From Hyposmocoma kahamanoa (taxonomy: Eukaryota > Arthropoda > Insecta > Lepidoptera > Cosmopterigidae), in the NCBI RefSeq assembly GCF_003589595.1, contig NW_020653993.1, positions 8,647,154 to 8,711,153 on the forward strand: a stretch of DNA of 64,000 nt. The letters are read 5' to 3'. A program made the position numbers and the translations under genes. Positions 10,801 through 22,116 of the stretch are shown here, piece by piece (positions within the stretch are counted from its first letter, which is position 1; each line of letters opens with the position of its first letter). Below the pieces are notes generated by a model. That model had not been told where the DNA came from, made no database searches, and worked only from the letters and a program-made list of their open reading frames with translations.

Positions 10801-11861
10801 CACAAATCGCAACACCACAACATCAACACCACACTAACAATGCATATCTTAATTTGTACTGATTTATTGCAGCACTTTGGTGTTCAAATTAAATTATTAC
10901 TTTTATGTCAAATACTTACCGTCTAGTAAGTATAGTTTTTTTTCCCGTAAGCTCTAGACATTAGAAATGTTGAAAATTGAATACAAAAACACATGCTCCA
11001 CAGTCTTAAAAAAATCAATCAGCTTTTCAATAATAAGTAATTTTGTCAAAGCAAAAACTTCAAAATTGAACTGCACTAATTCAATTTGTTATTGTGTAAA
11101 AACAATTCAATATCTGTTAAAACTTTGCATAATAAAAAACGTGACAACTAGACTAAGAATATTTAATATAAATATTATAATAACTAATTATTGATACTAT
11201 ACCATAAAATGTTCAAATAATCACCACGTTCAGAGTATTCATTGAGTTCATTTTGTCGCAACTTTAAAACGTGTTTGAGGGATTAATACATATAAAAAAA
11301 TGAGTTTGAAACTACAGAAAGGCAAACGGTACCCGAAACAAACTACACACAACAAAAGTGGCCATGGATGTGTCATGTTTTTGTGGCATGTTTTTACCAA
11401 TTATATTAGGTTTTTTAATTATTCTTTTTTAACACCTTGAGATTTTTTCGGTCAATTTTATAATTTGAATTTAAAAATTAAATTGACTTAAACAAATTCC
11501 ATTGGTGTTAAATAAATTCAGTAAATATCAGATTTTCAGTAATTAGCAAAAACATGCTTAATCCCTTTGACCCTTTTGATATGTGTACATGCAAAGAAAA
11601 AGTGTTTTAATTTTAGAACTTGTACAAAGTTGACAGCCAACTAAAATAGCACCTTCTGCGCAGCGCCTTAAATAATGTAGACGACAAAATACCGCCATCA
11701 AAAAATGTTCATGTTTAAAAAAAATTACAGTACATAGATAAGAAAATAATATACCAACTTCGTCCACATCTTTACGTCCTTGCCTTACGGTCAGATCGTG
11801 TACAAATGTAAGTTAATCTCGATTTTAGGTAAAAGATTTTTTTGTAAATATTTATTGGAGT
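10801..11861. other. Intergenic, no feature seen
   Basis: AT-rich sequence with no splice-bounded coding signal on either strand and no repeat arm I could match inside the window. Confidence 0.5.
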
Positions 11862-12141
11862 CGATAATCTGTCTCATGCTGTATAGCCATGCCACCGTAT
11901 TTTTTATTACGATATTATATAATATAATAATAATAATAATAATTTATTTATTGTTCCTCACTGTAATGTACGGCTAACGTACGTGGTGTACATGTATTTT
12001 TTGTGAATGTACTACTATTTGTTGTTGCTACGGAGAATTCTTTGTAGCCATGCCACCTATTAACAATACTTGTAAACGCAATTTTAGCTATTTTTCTGAA
12101 TTTAGCCAATGTACAAACGCTGTGTATTATGTACATATAAA

Positions 12142-12193
12142 AAAATAGGCGAAATGTAAGTTCAGCAGAACGAACTTACATTTCGCCTATTTT
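12142..12193. repeat. Exact 22-bp hairpin
   Basis: Arm 12142-12163 (AAAATAGGCGAAATGTAAGT then TC) and arm 12172-12193 are perfectly complementary around the 8-nt loop AGCAGAAC. It lies at the inner edge of the fold-back left arm. Confidence 0.85.
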
Positions 12194-12656
12194 AATACTA
12201 CATTTTAATTGTCAAAAAAGGATGGCGAAATCTGCCCCAATAACGACGAGAGCCGTTCATGGACTTTGGTATAATTTTACGTTTTAGTTTATGCCTAGTT
12301 ATTAATATACTCCCGGACACGTAATTCGAGCCACCTAGCATTTTCAATATTAAATGCCCTTAGCTTAAACAATGCTTGATTGATCACGAACTATTATATA
12401 ACTTTGAAATTGGTATACCAAACGTTATTTCCTTAGGTCCTTATTGAAAATTAGAATTTAAAAAACCGGAGAAAACTTTTTCTTCGACGATAACTATGTT
12501 TTCATATTCTTGCCCTTTAAGGATAAAAATGCAAGGTGGCTCGAATTATGTGTCCGGGAATGTGAATATTTATGTATATTTTTAGAAGTCGGGAGTAAAG
12601 AAATTGCAAAACAATTTACTATTGAAGTCCACACATAAAACATTAAAGCTATAAAA

Positions 12657-12759
12657 TACCTAATGAAATAATAAATTAAACAGATGACTGTTTAATTTAT
12701 TATTTCATTAGGTAGGATATATTTTTAGCTTTAAGTCATGAGACTTAAAGCTAAAAATA
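12657..12759. repeat. Two adjacent exact hairpins, both with loop ATGA
   Basis: Hairpin 1 has 27-bp perfect arms (12657-12683 and 12688-12714) around ATGA at 12684-12687. Hairpin 2 has 18-bp perfect arms (12720-12737 and 12742-12759) around ATGA at 12738-12741. They are five bases apart. No gene is nearby. Confidence 0.85.
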
Positions 12760-13532
12760 AACACAATGTAACAAAAATATTTAGACAATATTTAAAAGAG
12801 ATAATGAAAGTTGCAAAGGAACGTTTTGAGAAGAGGCCTCTTGTCAATGTCACATTGATATTGAGAACAGTGTGACCATTTGTGGCAGATTTCTGCCATT
12901 TGGGCAGATTTAATTTTTATTCATTTGCATTGCTGCAAAACATAACAAGTTATATTAAATGTGGCAGAGTTTGGCAAATTTGAGAATATTCGGGAAGTTC
13001 TGTATTATTTTTGTGAACAAACTGAAAACTTGTTGTTTTCTGCTACTACGAACAAACATCTGAAGCGAAATAAAGGACAATGTTATAAACATAACCAATA
13101 TCAACTTTAAGCTTTTACAGGCTTCAATAAGCTATTTTGATGCTTTGATAATGAATCACAAGTATTGATAGGTCTCCTTAATGCACGTCGTCAAAAACAC
13201 TGGGTCACAAAATACACGGGATATCGCCATCCTTCTTTATAATAATGAAACGCCTTCATATTCACTCTTACAAAATATTGCACAACTATTTTGCCTGTTC
13301 ATTATTGGTAGGTATCAAACAATATTATGACGAATTAATAACAGGAAAACCACCGCATGTTACTACTATTTTTTTATATGTACGTAATACACAGCTTTTC
13401 TACATTTGCTAAATTCAGACAAATAGTTGAAATTGCATGTACAAGTATTAATAATAGGTGGCGTAGCTACAACGAATCCTCAGTAGCAACGGCACCGTAA
13501 TTGTTTTTTTTTCTTTTAAACAAATAGTAGTA

Positions 13533-14737
13533 TCTCAGATTACAAAACATAAGCAGATGGAGCATACGCAACAAACGATGTGAAGCCGCTTTTCATTTAT
13601 TGTGTGCATGATAAGTAGAAGAGGCGCTGTAGGGACATACGTACTTGTGTGCGTGTAAGATTGCCAGATGCAGGGAAAAATCTCCCGCATTTTTTTCTGT
13701 TACTTTCTATAATACTGATGTTACAAAATGGAAATGTTATTTTGCAATATGATACTTACGTGGTATTAGGATATCATACAAATTATATGCAAAGTTAATA
13801 TGTTATTGTTTGATTTATCACACAAAGGGAAAAATATTTTATTAAGATATTTTACAATTGAAAAACTTGGATAATTCAGAATATTGATTACAATCACAGT
13901 TACACAATATCTTAATAACCTATACATCGAGTATTCGTTTCTGATTTTGATATGTAGCGCAATCGCACCATCAAATACTATTCTATTTTTATTAAATTAA
14001 CTTTGTAATCAATTCCATAGCATTGACAATCATCTTCTAATTAAACGAAAATTCTTTGGTTCACAATGAAACTCATTAGAACCTGTGAAGTTATATAATA
14101 CATTATATATATTTTTTTTTATTTCATTGACACATTTTCTTTCAAAATCATTCTGTTCATGACATGTGCATACAACAATGAAAGTTCTCTGTATCTATAG
14201 GGCTACATTTTCTTTTGTGTACATAATGGCTATAAGACATTGGTTTGAGAATGTATGATTAGGTAAATCTGAGTTACCTTAAAAAACAATCTTGGACCAC
14301 TGTAAATGGACCAGCATGTATGTGTATGCATGCATTATTTAATTTCTATAGAAAGGTATAAATTAATCGATCTCCTATCACCCATGCGTATTTACCTAAT
14401 TTAAGGAAACTAATTTCGATATAAACTGGCAACACATACGAATTTATGTCGAGGTTTTGTGTTCCGAGTGAATTGCAAATAATATTGTGTAAATAAATTA
14501 CAAAACAGTTAAATAATCAATAGTTCCCTGTAAAAGATAATCCCTCATATTTTTTTTTGTTTTTGGGAACAACTTTTACAATGTTTAAAGAGACAAAATG
14601 GCATTTTTAAACATAAAATAACTAATCACTCCTGACGTGCAAACAATGCGACGGTGTGCTCAGTACTGACGCTACTTTGTATTCGCTTTTGAATGTGTAT
14701 TTGCTTTGTTGGCTTCACTTTGTTTTGTAATCTGAGA
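13533..14737. mobile_element. Nested TIR transposon, 17-bp exact ends, GTA target duplication
   Basis: The ends TCTCAGATTACAAAACA (13533-13549) and TGTTTTGTAATCTGAGA (14721-14737) are exact inverted repeats, flanked by GTA at 13530-13532 and 14738-14740. It interrupts the fold-back arm described above, which proves a clean insertion. At 1205 bp with no long ORF it is non-autonomous. A 3-bp duplication would fit PIF/Harbinger or CMC-type elements, but the family is not assigned. Confidence 0.8.
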
Positions 14738-14853
14738 GTAAAACATTCCCAAAAATATATGGACATCGTGTACGTTAGCCGTACATTACAGTGGGTTATG
14801 TCATAATAAAAAAATATGGTGGCGTGGCTATATTACATGACACGATAATCTTT

Positions 14854-16562
14854 CATTGTTCTAAAAATATAATAATTTTACAGACCTCACTCACTTTTTG
14901 ACTTTTAAGAACCATTTTATAATATACATGTAATATACCGCGGTGCGGAATTTACTTTGTGTAATGTATACCATAGGATACACGTGCAGTGACTTCAATT
15001 CAGGCACACGTTAACTAAATTAATTTTTAATACAGCCAAACAACAAACAGCAAATTTATGTGCAGCTATATATTCGTTATCAGTAAAAAGGACAAAACAT
15101 TTTATTTTACGTGATATCAAATTAAAAATATCATTATTTCATAAGTTAGTAAATTACTTGAAATCGTCAAATTGATTTAACACTGACTCAATAAGTCAGA
15201 TGCCCTTACGAAGAATAAGTTAAAAATTGTAAGGGCTTCTCAATTTAAAAAGTCAGTATCGACCATTTGATGATTTTGGAGTGTATGCATTAGCAGGATG
15301 ACATAAGGCGCTCTAAACTAAATTTAAAATCGAAAGAGACTGAAATTAAATTAGTTTGCGTTTGTCGAAATCGACGCCAGTACCTACCCAACCGTCTGTC
15401 GTATAGATAGTGAAATTATTTGTATGGCAGAAAGCAATTCTTCTCGTAATCGCTAGGTGCGCTGCACAATTTACCTTACTCGAATATTGTAAACTCAGGT
15501 ACATAAATGTCCTTTACATTGTGGTGTCGAGTAATGAACAGGTCAAAAAGGAATTTGGGGGATTTTCATAGTTTTAAATGGTGCGACGTTTAACAGGGGA
15601 AGGCGAAAATTGAATGACCAAAAGTCTATGAAGCTAGTTTTCACTTTGTTATGTTGTGAGTTTTTAATTAAATGTGAAAATCTCCATTTCTTTATTTTTA
15701 TAGATCTATAATTTCATAGGTCACTAGATATTGTAAAAAATTAGAAATAAAACCATTGTACTGGTAAACAGTTTGGGGTTTTAACGCCTTTTCAAACATT
15801 TTCGGATGTTACCAAATAAATATTAATAAATCGTAATTGTATCTAGAATTTTATATAACTATAGTCAAGTTACTATAGGCAGAGGTATAACAGACAACTC
15901 TCAAACAACAATCTGAAAGCAAGTATAGATATAAAATGTCATAAATAATTAGCATAAATTTGTGATAATTTTTGCGATAATAAATACACAAAAATCTCGA
16001 AATATTAATTTTTTAATTTACTTGTCTAGAATAAATTAATTTGGTAGGAGCTGTAGAACCTCTACCTTTAATAACCAAACTATAATAGTAAAATAAATGT
16101 TACGTACATTTATGTTAAAATACATTTTAATTAAATATTATATATAAACCAGGTAGGTTAGAGCTGTTTTTCGTTGATTTAAAAAAAAACCTTGTAAATA
16201 CAACAATAAATCAACATATTGTCCAATCTTAGAGATGGTGCTAAAACGTGTTGGTGTGGATTCTTTTCTTATTTTACATATTTAACTTAAACTAGTTAGA
16301 CGGAGATCGAAACTGTTATTCTAAATATTAAATACTGTCTAAGTTACATTACCGTTATATTGATATTAATCGCATAAGCCTTAACTAGAGTTACCCCAAG
16401 TTAAGTGCGTCTATTTCTGTCGTTATCAGTAAAAAAATGACAAGAGGTTTAATTTGAAAATAATAATCGTCATTAATTTCAGATAATTGCATCCATAGAG
16501 TTGTTAGTAACATTTGGTACTTCCAATGATAATAAAATTTACTTACCTACCTACGTATAACT
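14854..16562. other. Intergenic, no feature seen
   Basis: AT-rich sequence without a coding or repeat signal I can support. Confidence 0.45.
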
Positions 16563-17520
16563 AGGTCCACACGGAACTTCAAGATGGAACAATCATATTT
16601 ATCAGCAAATACCTTCAAAATTCCGTTTTGACTGCCTCGCAAACGGCTCAACAGAGACGCAACCCGTTTCCGTCTAATGGCCTAAAAGTCATCAGTACGT
16701 TCCTCGGCGAACATCCCTGAAACGCTGCAATGATTAAGGATCCCCAACAGCATTCTGAAGGCATTGTTGTATTGGACGCGGTGGGCATTGTATGCCTTTT
16801 GAGTAGTGTTGTAATAAACTCGACTCCAGAAGTCTACATTTATTAACTCGACTCAATTTTGCACGCCTCGGTGGCCTAAAATACTCACGAGTAGCCGAGT
16901 GCGAGTCATCGGAGCACGAACTCTATGTAGTCTTAAAAGAACTCGAATCGTAAAGCTAACTCGAGTTCCAAAACTCGACTCAAAGCGACTTCCACACTAC
17001 AAAGTTGCGAGGACAACAAGCACGGTTATTGAACATGTATTAATGCCCAGGAATTAAATAAAAAAATAACTCAATATGGTGATTTATAAAAGAAAGAAGA
17101 TATAATACTTAATTATGTTACAGTAATTATACTACACTTTAACACGCCACACCACAACACCGCTCAGTAGGTACGTACCAGACTCGAGCTCGACCCGTTA
17201 CATAAACTGAGTCGAACCCGCGCACGACTCGTTACATAAATAGACTCGAGCACTAATTTCGAACTCGAGTCTATTTGGAAACTCGATAGGCTCGTAATAT
17301 AACGAGCAGCCGGTCTCTGTCTTTATGAGTTGAGTCTTGTCAATTGGAGTCGAGTCCTAAAATGTAGACTCCCGGACTCGAGTTTTTTACAACACTACTT
17401 TTGAGTGTAATTGACCCATAGATTGCTTGTGTAAAATACTTGACAGAACGCCTTAGACAGGATAATTTGAACTTGCTTAGAGCGACGAGCAAACCTACGG
17501 GTCTTATTTAAAATAGAATC
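16563..17520 (-). pseudogene. Non-LTR retrotransposon 3' ORF fragment, split by a hAT element
   Basis: With 16804-17397 and one target duplication removed, the minus strand reads continuously. Blocks are RRFARRSKQVQIILSKAF, LWVNYTQKAYNAHRVQYNNA, FRMLLGILNHCSVSGMFAEE and KRVASLLSRLRGSQNGILKV. This resembles the C-terminal region downstream of the RT domain in lepidopteran endonuclease-type LINEs. One in-frame TAG (after the ...ERTDDF block) shows decay. There is no RT core here. Confidence 0.65.
16804..17397. mobile_element. Non-autonomous hAT-like element, 8-bp target duplication
   Basis: The ends TAGTGTTGTAATAAACTCGA and ACTCGAGTTTTTTACAACACTA are inverted repeats. They are flanked by the exact 8-bp duplication CTTTTGAG at 16796-16803 and 17398-17405. 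An 8-bp duplication and a TAGTGTTG-type terminus fit the hAT superfamily. The 594-bp interior is filled with ACTCGAGT/GAGTCGAG motifs and lacks a transposase. Confidence 0.85.
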
Positions 17521-17529
17521 ATTTATTTC

Positions 17530-18000
17530 ATACTAGCTACTACCGGCGACTTCGTCTGCGTAGAATAAAAATTTCGAGTAGCCTAGTGTATTATAGTAAT
17601 TTTCATTATTCTCCATACAAACTTTCATCCCCAATTTCAGCCCCTTTAAGATTTATTTTTGTGACAAAAAAGTAGCCTATCTATTGTGAACTGGCAATCG
17701 GTACTATCTCAAGTGAAGAAAAAAATTGTTTGCGTCATTTACATAGCAACTGGTTTATTAAATAAAAATACGTAGTTTTTAAGTATTTTATTACACATGT
17801 ATGTATGTACACTACGTATTTTTATTTAATAAACCAGATGCTATATAAATTATTTTTTCTTCATCCTGTAAAGTTGTCAAAATTGAGATAGTACCGGTTG
17901 CCAGTTCACAGTCGCTATATCCTTCTCCAAGGTCCCTTCTGTCTCTACCAAAATTGGTTCAGCGGTATTTGTAACATTAAAATTTGGATTATTTCTGGCA
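17530..18000. repeat. Common lepidopteran repeat containing a 226-bp fold-back insertion
   Basis: The outer sequence (CGGCGACTTCGTCTGCGTAG, AAAAGTAGCCTATCTAT, ATATCCTTCTCCAAGGTCCC, AAATTGGTTCAGCGGT) is a widespread degenerate repeat. It is interrupted by a fold-back element at 17685-17910 whose ends TGTGAACTGGCAA and TTGCCAGTTCACA are inverse. The core arms 17750-17775 and 17812-17837 are perfect over 26 bp. A possible CTAT duplication flanks the insert. Confidence 0.65.
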
Positions 18001-19590
18001 CACTATGACAATGTCATGGGACGGTGTAATCGTCACAAATTGTTTATATAGAATAAAATTTAATCCAAAATATTGTTAAAATACAACGGGGTTTGAGTAA
18101 AATTTCCTTGAAAGAAAATCTTCTGCTGTATAAAATATTTCGTCGTTTGTAACTATTCAAAATTACGTAAATGTATGTTTAGTGCAGTATATCAAAAGTT
18201 AGGAAGTACAATTTCAATTATCTTTCCTTTTCATACTGATAACCAAAAGATGCACTAAAAAGTAATCTAGCTTTCGCGCGAATTGACACCGTCGTCATAA
18301 GTCTTTAAAAAAAGTATTTTATCATTTGTAATATTAATTTTGTAATTTTAAGTCGATTCAAAAAAGAATCGACACCAATCGTCATTTTAGTTTTTAAGTA
18401 AATTTAAGTAGGTGCGGTTCAAAATTGATCAATAATTTGGCTATAGCAATACTAATGCAAATTGCCGTCTGACAAGGACAAACATCCTTTATGGAAAGAA
18501 TGGAAAAAACAACAACAAACATCACGTATGTACATGTAGAGAAAAGAGTTGGTAAGTCGGAAACTGAGAAATCTGTGATCTGGAAGGGAAAAAATAAGCA
18601 TGATTTTTTTTCCTTTCTATTAATGTGCTAAATAGCGGCGAAACAAGTCATTCATTGAAGTCAGTCTTGAAAAATGTTCTGAAATTCAGATAGATATGAC
18701 AAATCCTATACATTTCAGAAAACAATACTGAATTTTAGAACTGGAATATAGAAACATGCTGCTTACAACAGATTTGAAATTTCACACTGACTTGAGACTC
18801 GAGAACACATTTCGAGCAGTTCGTTTTTTTTAAATTGGTTCTACAGGAAGTTAAACCCGGAACATGTTTAGAGTGCTTTACCGATTAGCCACACTTGTTT
18901 GTCCAGTTGGAACGATATGTATTAGGGTTGATCCCCACTTGGCAGCACTGCGCACTAAATATCGTCAGCTTGCATCAGTTTCAAGCTTGGCTTTAGTGTG
19001 AACGCGGTGCTGACACGTGCTGCCGTGTGGAATCCAAGCATTATTCAGAATATCTTAGAGAATATCACAAAATCATTATTGTACCTTTCTTAAAATTATT
19101 AATATAATTATAGAAAATGATATTTCGGTTGTAATAATTATATAATTTTGCTCACACAAATAATTAATGTAAGTTAGCAATTAAATATACCAACAACTGA
19201 TTTCATGTATTTTATTTCGCTGGAGCTCCCCTTATTTCATTTCTATAGGTTGTCGAAAGTCGCAACTACAATTCTGCCGTCTTTACTTGAAAGGACGCAT
19301 GTGGTATTTAAAAAATGTTATTGTGACTTTTTGTTTTTTTTAAGTTACCGCAATAGAAAAATGTATATTTTTAAATTTCATTTCTTTAAACATTATTTTC
19401 TCTTTAAATTAAATAAAAAATTGGTTATAACGCATTTACACTTGGTTGACAGCTCTTGCCCGCCGAAGGCGACATTTAAGTCAGGCTCCCCTGCAGGATT
19501 GGGCTAGGGGATCATGGTGAACTCGGCAGTCTGCCGAAAGCGGCAGTCGTTTGAGGACAGTACTTCGCCACCGTATTTCCAATGTTTTTA
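18001..19590. other. Intergenic, little recognisable
   Basis: No exon is supported. Around 18927-19040 there is a weak inverted pair (ATCCCCACTTGGCAGCAC against GTGCTGCCGTGTGGAAT) that may be a small MITE. The ORF at about 19205-19507 is low-complexity Phe/Leu-rich sequence and not convincing. Confidence 0.4.
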
Positions 19591-19890
19591 GTAGCAGCAG
19601 CTCCATGTAAAAGATTTTGTCCAGGGAAGTACTGCCACCTTATCTGTTCTTGCCGCCAAGCAGTAATGTCAGCGTTACTGTGTTCTGGTTTTGAAGGGTA
19701 AGGGAGCTGGTGAAATTACAGTCACATGCGATTTGTCAACTTATGTCTCGTGACGGGTGCAGTGGCAGTGCCCCTCAGATCTTTGCGACTTAAAGCTCTG
19801 AGTGGCACTGCAATTGTTATGGACATGAGTGTAGCTTACCATCAGGCGTTCGACTTGTTCGACCCGTCACTTAATGTTATAAAAAAGTCG
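19591..19890 (+). repeat. Repeat B copy
   Basis: Nearly complete copy running from GCAGCAGCTCCATGTAAAAG through CTTACCATCAGGCGTTCGAC to the end near CCCGTCACTTAATGTTATAA. Shares all landmarks with the other copies listed at 8815. Confidence 0.7.
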
Positions 19891-20139
19891 ACAAGGCGTA
19901 GTCACTGTCGGACGACTCTGTCGGCTTCGTCAAACGATAGTCGACCAAAAAGGTTCAACGTGTCGGCGGCCGCCAACTACCAGGATACGCGTATTGGCCC
20001 GGGAGTATCTATCTACTCTGTCAGTTTGTTGAACGTATCGAACGATTTGTTGTCTCTTGTGAAAGAAGGTGACGTTTATGAAAATAAACGGAACCCACTT
20101 TTCCCACTTAATGCAGAAAAACTGGTTTGTTATTCAACT

Positions 20140-20345
20140 ACCTCCGTGGCCGAACGGTTACCATGCCTGCCACCCATAGGTCCCAGGTTCAATTCCCGGG
20201 CCGGGAGAAATATTTGCATGGCCTGCATTTGTTTCTCTCGTGAGTGTAATTTGTGGTCGTCTATGTGTGTGTCCATTGCATCCGCGACACAGGGTTTCCC
20301 TAGTGCGGGACTATGTTGAGTGTGTGCGTTATTATTATTAGTATC
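20140..20345 (+). repeat. SINE-D, tRNA-headed copy
   Basis: The A-box-like TGGCCGAACGGTTA and B-box-like GGTTCAATTCCCGGGCC are placed as in a tRNA. They are followed by the body GGGAGAAATATTTGCATGGC...ACACAGGGTTTCCCTAGTGC. A second copy is at 35400-35600, and a short piece (GGCCGGGAGAAATATTTGTA) lies near 61243. Confidence 0.7.
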
Positions 20346-20569
20346 TATTTTAGACTCTCGCCTCTCCCAATGCCTAAAAGATAAGTTTGAATTTTTAAAT
20401 AGGAGAGGCGATACTCCCTCAGCAATGGCACAGTCGGCCGGGGTCAGGAACTCAGGTTCAAGAACCGGTGAACAATACGTGCCGTATCGAGCAGGACCGC
20501 CTTCTGCATTTGTGCTGGAAGCTCCAACCGCCTCAAGCAAGGTTGACTGGAATTAACTCATTTGCGGAC

Positions 20570-21366
20570 AAAACAATTGGGATTACTTCAGTGGAGGCCA
20601 CATCCCACATGTCGGTGATCTAATGCGCCAGGTCGAGGTACTTCCGGCGTTTCTCGGTTTCGGCTTACACGAGACCCTTGTCATGCGGGATGGTAACGCC
20701 CACAAGAAATACCCTCGACTGCGATCGATCCAATATCATAATATCAGGCAAGGGCAGTCCTGTCCGTGATAATGGATCGATCCCAATAGATTTCGGTGCG
20801 GCCATCTTCGAGTATCGGCTCCGGCGAATACTTGTAATATGGCATCTTCTGCTGCACGAGTCCGTACTTCGGGGCGAGCTCTTGGTGTAATATTTTGGCT
20901 GCCTGGTTGTGTCTGTGCTAGTACTCAGTGTTAGCAAGAGCGGAACAACCGGAAATATAATATGCCTAAGTGACTCTCCGGGACGGTCACATGCCCGACA
21001 AATGTCTACTGTCCTTTAGGATATACTTTCGATAGTTCCGCGTCTTGATAACCTGATCCTGGATTGCACAGACAAAACCTTCGGTTTCCCCAAAGAGGTC
21101 CCAGAAAAGTAGCCTATGCAGGGAGGCTTTACGGTCCACAAAGGGCTCGTGGAGTACTTTGAAGACCCATCCTTCTTCTCTATCCGTACGGACTCGCGGT
21201 CAGAGGTGCTATGCACCACCGGGTTTCGCCATTCCTCTTTGGCCAACGATAAGGGAGTTAGCCCTATATCACATGTGACAACCTCTACACGAATTACGTC
21301 AGCCGTCATCGTCAAAAAGTAGTTTCTGAGATTGCATATCTCACGGTTGTGACATGATTTTGACAC
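20570..21366 (-). pseudogene. RLE-type non-LTR retrotransposon C-terminal fragment
   Basis: The minus strand reads, with frameshifts and stops, LLFWDLFGETEGFVCAIQDQ, VIKTRNYRKYILKD, ISGCSALANTEY and HRHNQAAKILHQELAPKYGL. Next come YYKYSPEPILEDGRTEIYWD and RSIITDRTALPDIMILDR, then FLVGVTIPHDKGLV. The GCSALANTEY...H zinc-binding-like stretch followed by PD-(X)n-VTIP matches the C-terminal zinc-finger plus restriction-like endonuclease region found in site-specific or RLE LINEs. The second acidic residue expected before VTIP is Gly here. It is a decayed copy; I do not assign a clade. Confidence 0.6.
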
Positions 21367-21668
21367 TTAATAGGTCTCTACCCTTAGACTATGGAAACCA
21401 ACACATAACCGACGACCTCGGATGATGCACTCGGTGAGAGGTCATCATCATTATTATTATTATTAACAGTAATTTTCATAAGTTTTTTGTACTCGTTTTA
21501 TCATTTAATTACTCGAATATATCATCGTGAAATATTAAAGATTATTTCAGGTTACCACACTCAAATATTAAATAATGGTTCATGATGATATTCTATAAAT
21601 ATTTAAATAAAATTAAATTGTCACCAAAATTGAGTACAAAAACTTACCTGAAAATTACTGATATAGTT

Positions 21669-22092
21669 ATCGAGTTCTTAGGTTTTCGCGATTGTTACAC
21701 ATAGGAAATGAAACTATTTTTCCGGATTTAAATCGCGTATATTTGTTTTTTCAAACAAACCGACGTTTCCCGAAACGATGCAGGTCCCATGGTCACGGTT
21801 GACTGAGGTGGTACATGATGGTGATTACAAAATGATGAAATGAATGTTTTTTTTCTGTTTTCGTTTTTCAGGAATGTTTTCTTTGTAAAATTAAAAACAA
21901 GGTATTTAATTAATAACTATTGTAACTATACTGAAAAAATAGGGTGGTTTGCATCAATATTAGACATAGCTGGTTGAAGACTGTACCACCTCAGTCAACC
22001 GTGACCATGGGACCTGTAAAGGGACCGAAACGTCGGTTTGTTTGAAAAAACAAATATACGCGATTTAAATCCGGAAAAACAGTTTCATTTCC
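21669..22092. mobile_element. Short Penelope-derived element, 13-bp target duplication
   Basis: It begins at the same family terminus as the full Penelope copy (CGAGTTCTTAGGTTTTCGCG) and ends with the inverse GGAAAAACAGTTTCATTTCC. TACTGATATAGTT flanks it at 21656-21668 and 22093-22105. The interior keeps the 3' non-coding part of the parent (AAAATAGGGTGGTTTGCATC, GAAGACTGTACCACCTCAGT) and an inverted 5' copy of the same segment. It has no RT. Its own exact duplication means it moved as a unit or formed at insertion. Confidence 0.85.
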
Positions 22093-22116
22093 TACTGATA
22101 TAGTTCTTTACACTAA

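Larger units (their letters stand above)
11862..14853. mobile_element. Fold-back element, arms split by a nested transposon
   Basis: The left arm (about 11862-12146) contains TATAGCCATGCCACC, AATGTACGGCTAACGTAC and GAATTTAGCCAATGTAC. The same blocks recur inverted at about 13375-13532 and, after an interruption, at 14738-14853 (GGTGGCGTGGCTATA, GTACGTTAGCCGTACATT). The interruption is a separate element with its own 3-bp duplication. Removing it makes the right arm continuous. No transposase is visible, so this is a non-autonomous fold-back unit. The outer target duplication was not resolved. Confidence 0.65.

Noticed and set aside
19726..20540. ORFs of 197 and 136 codons on opposite strands
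   Set aside because: They run through repeat B and SINE-D sequence; the reading frames are incidental.
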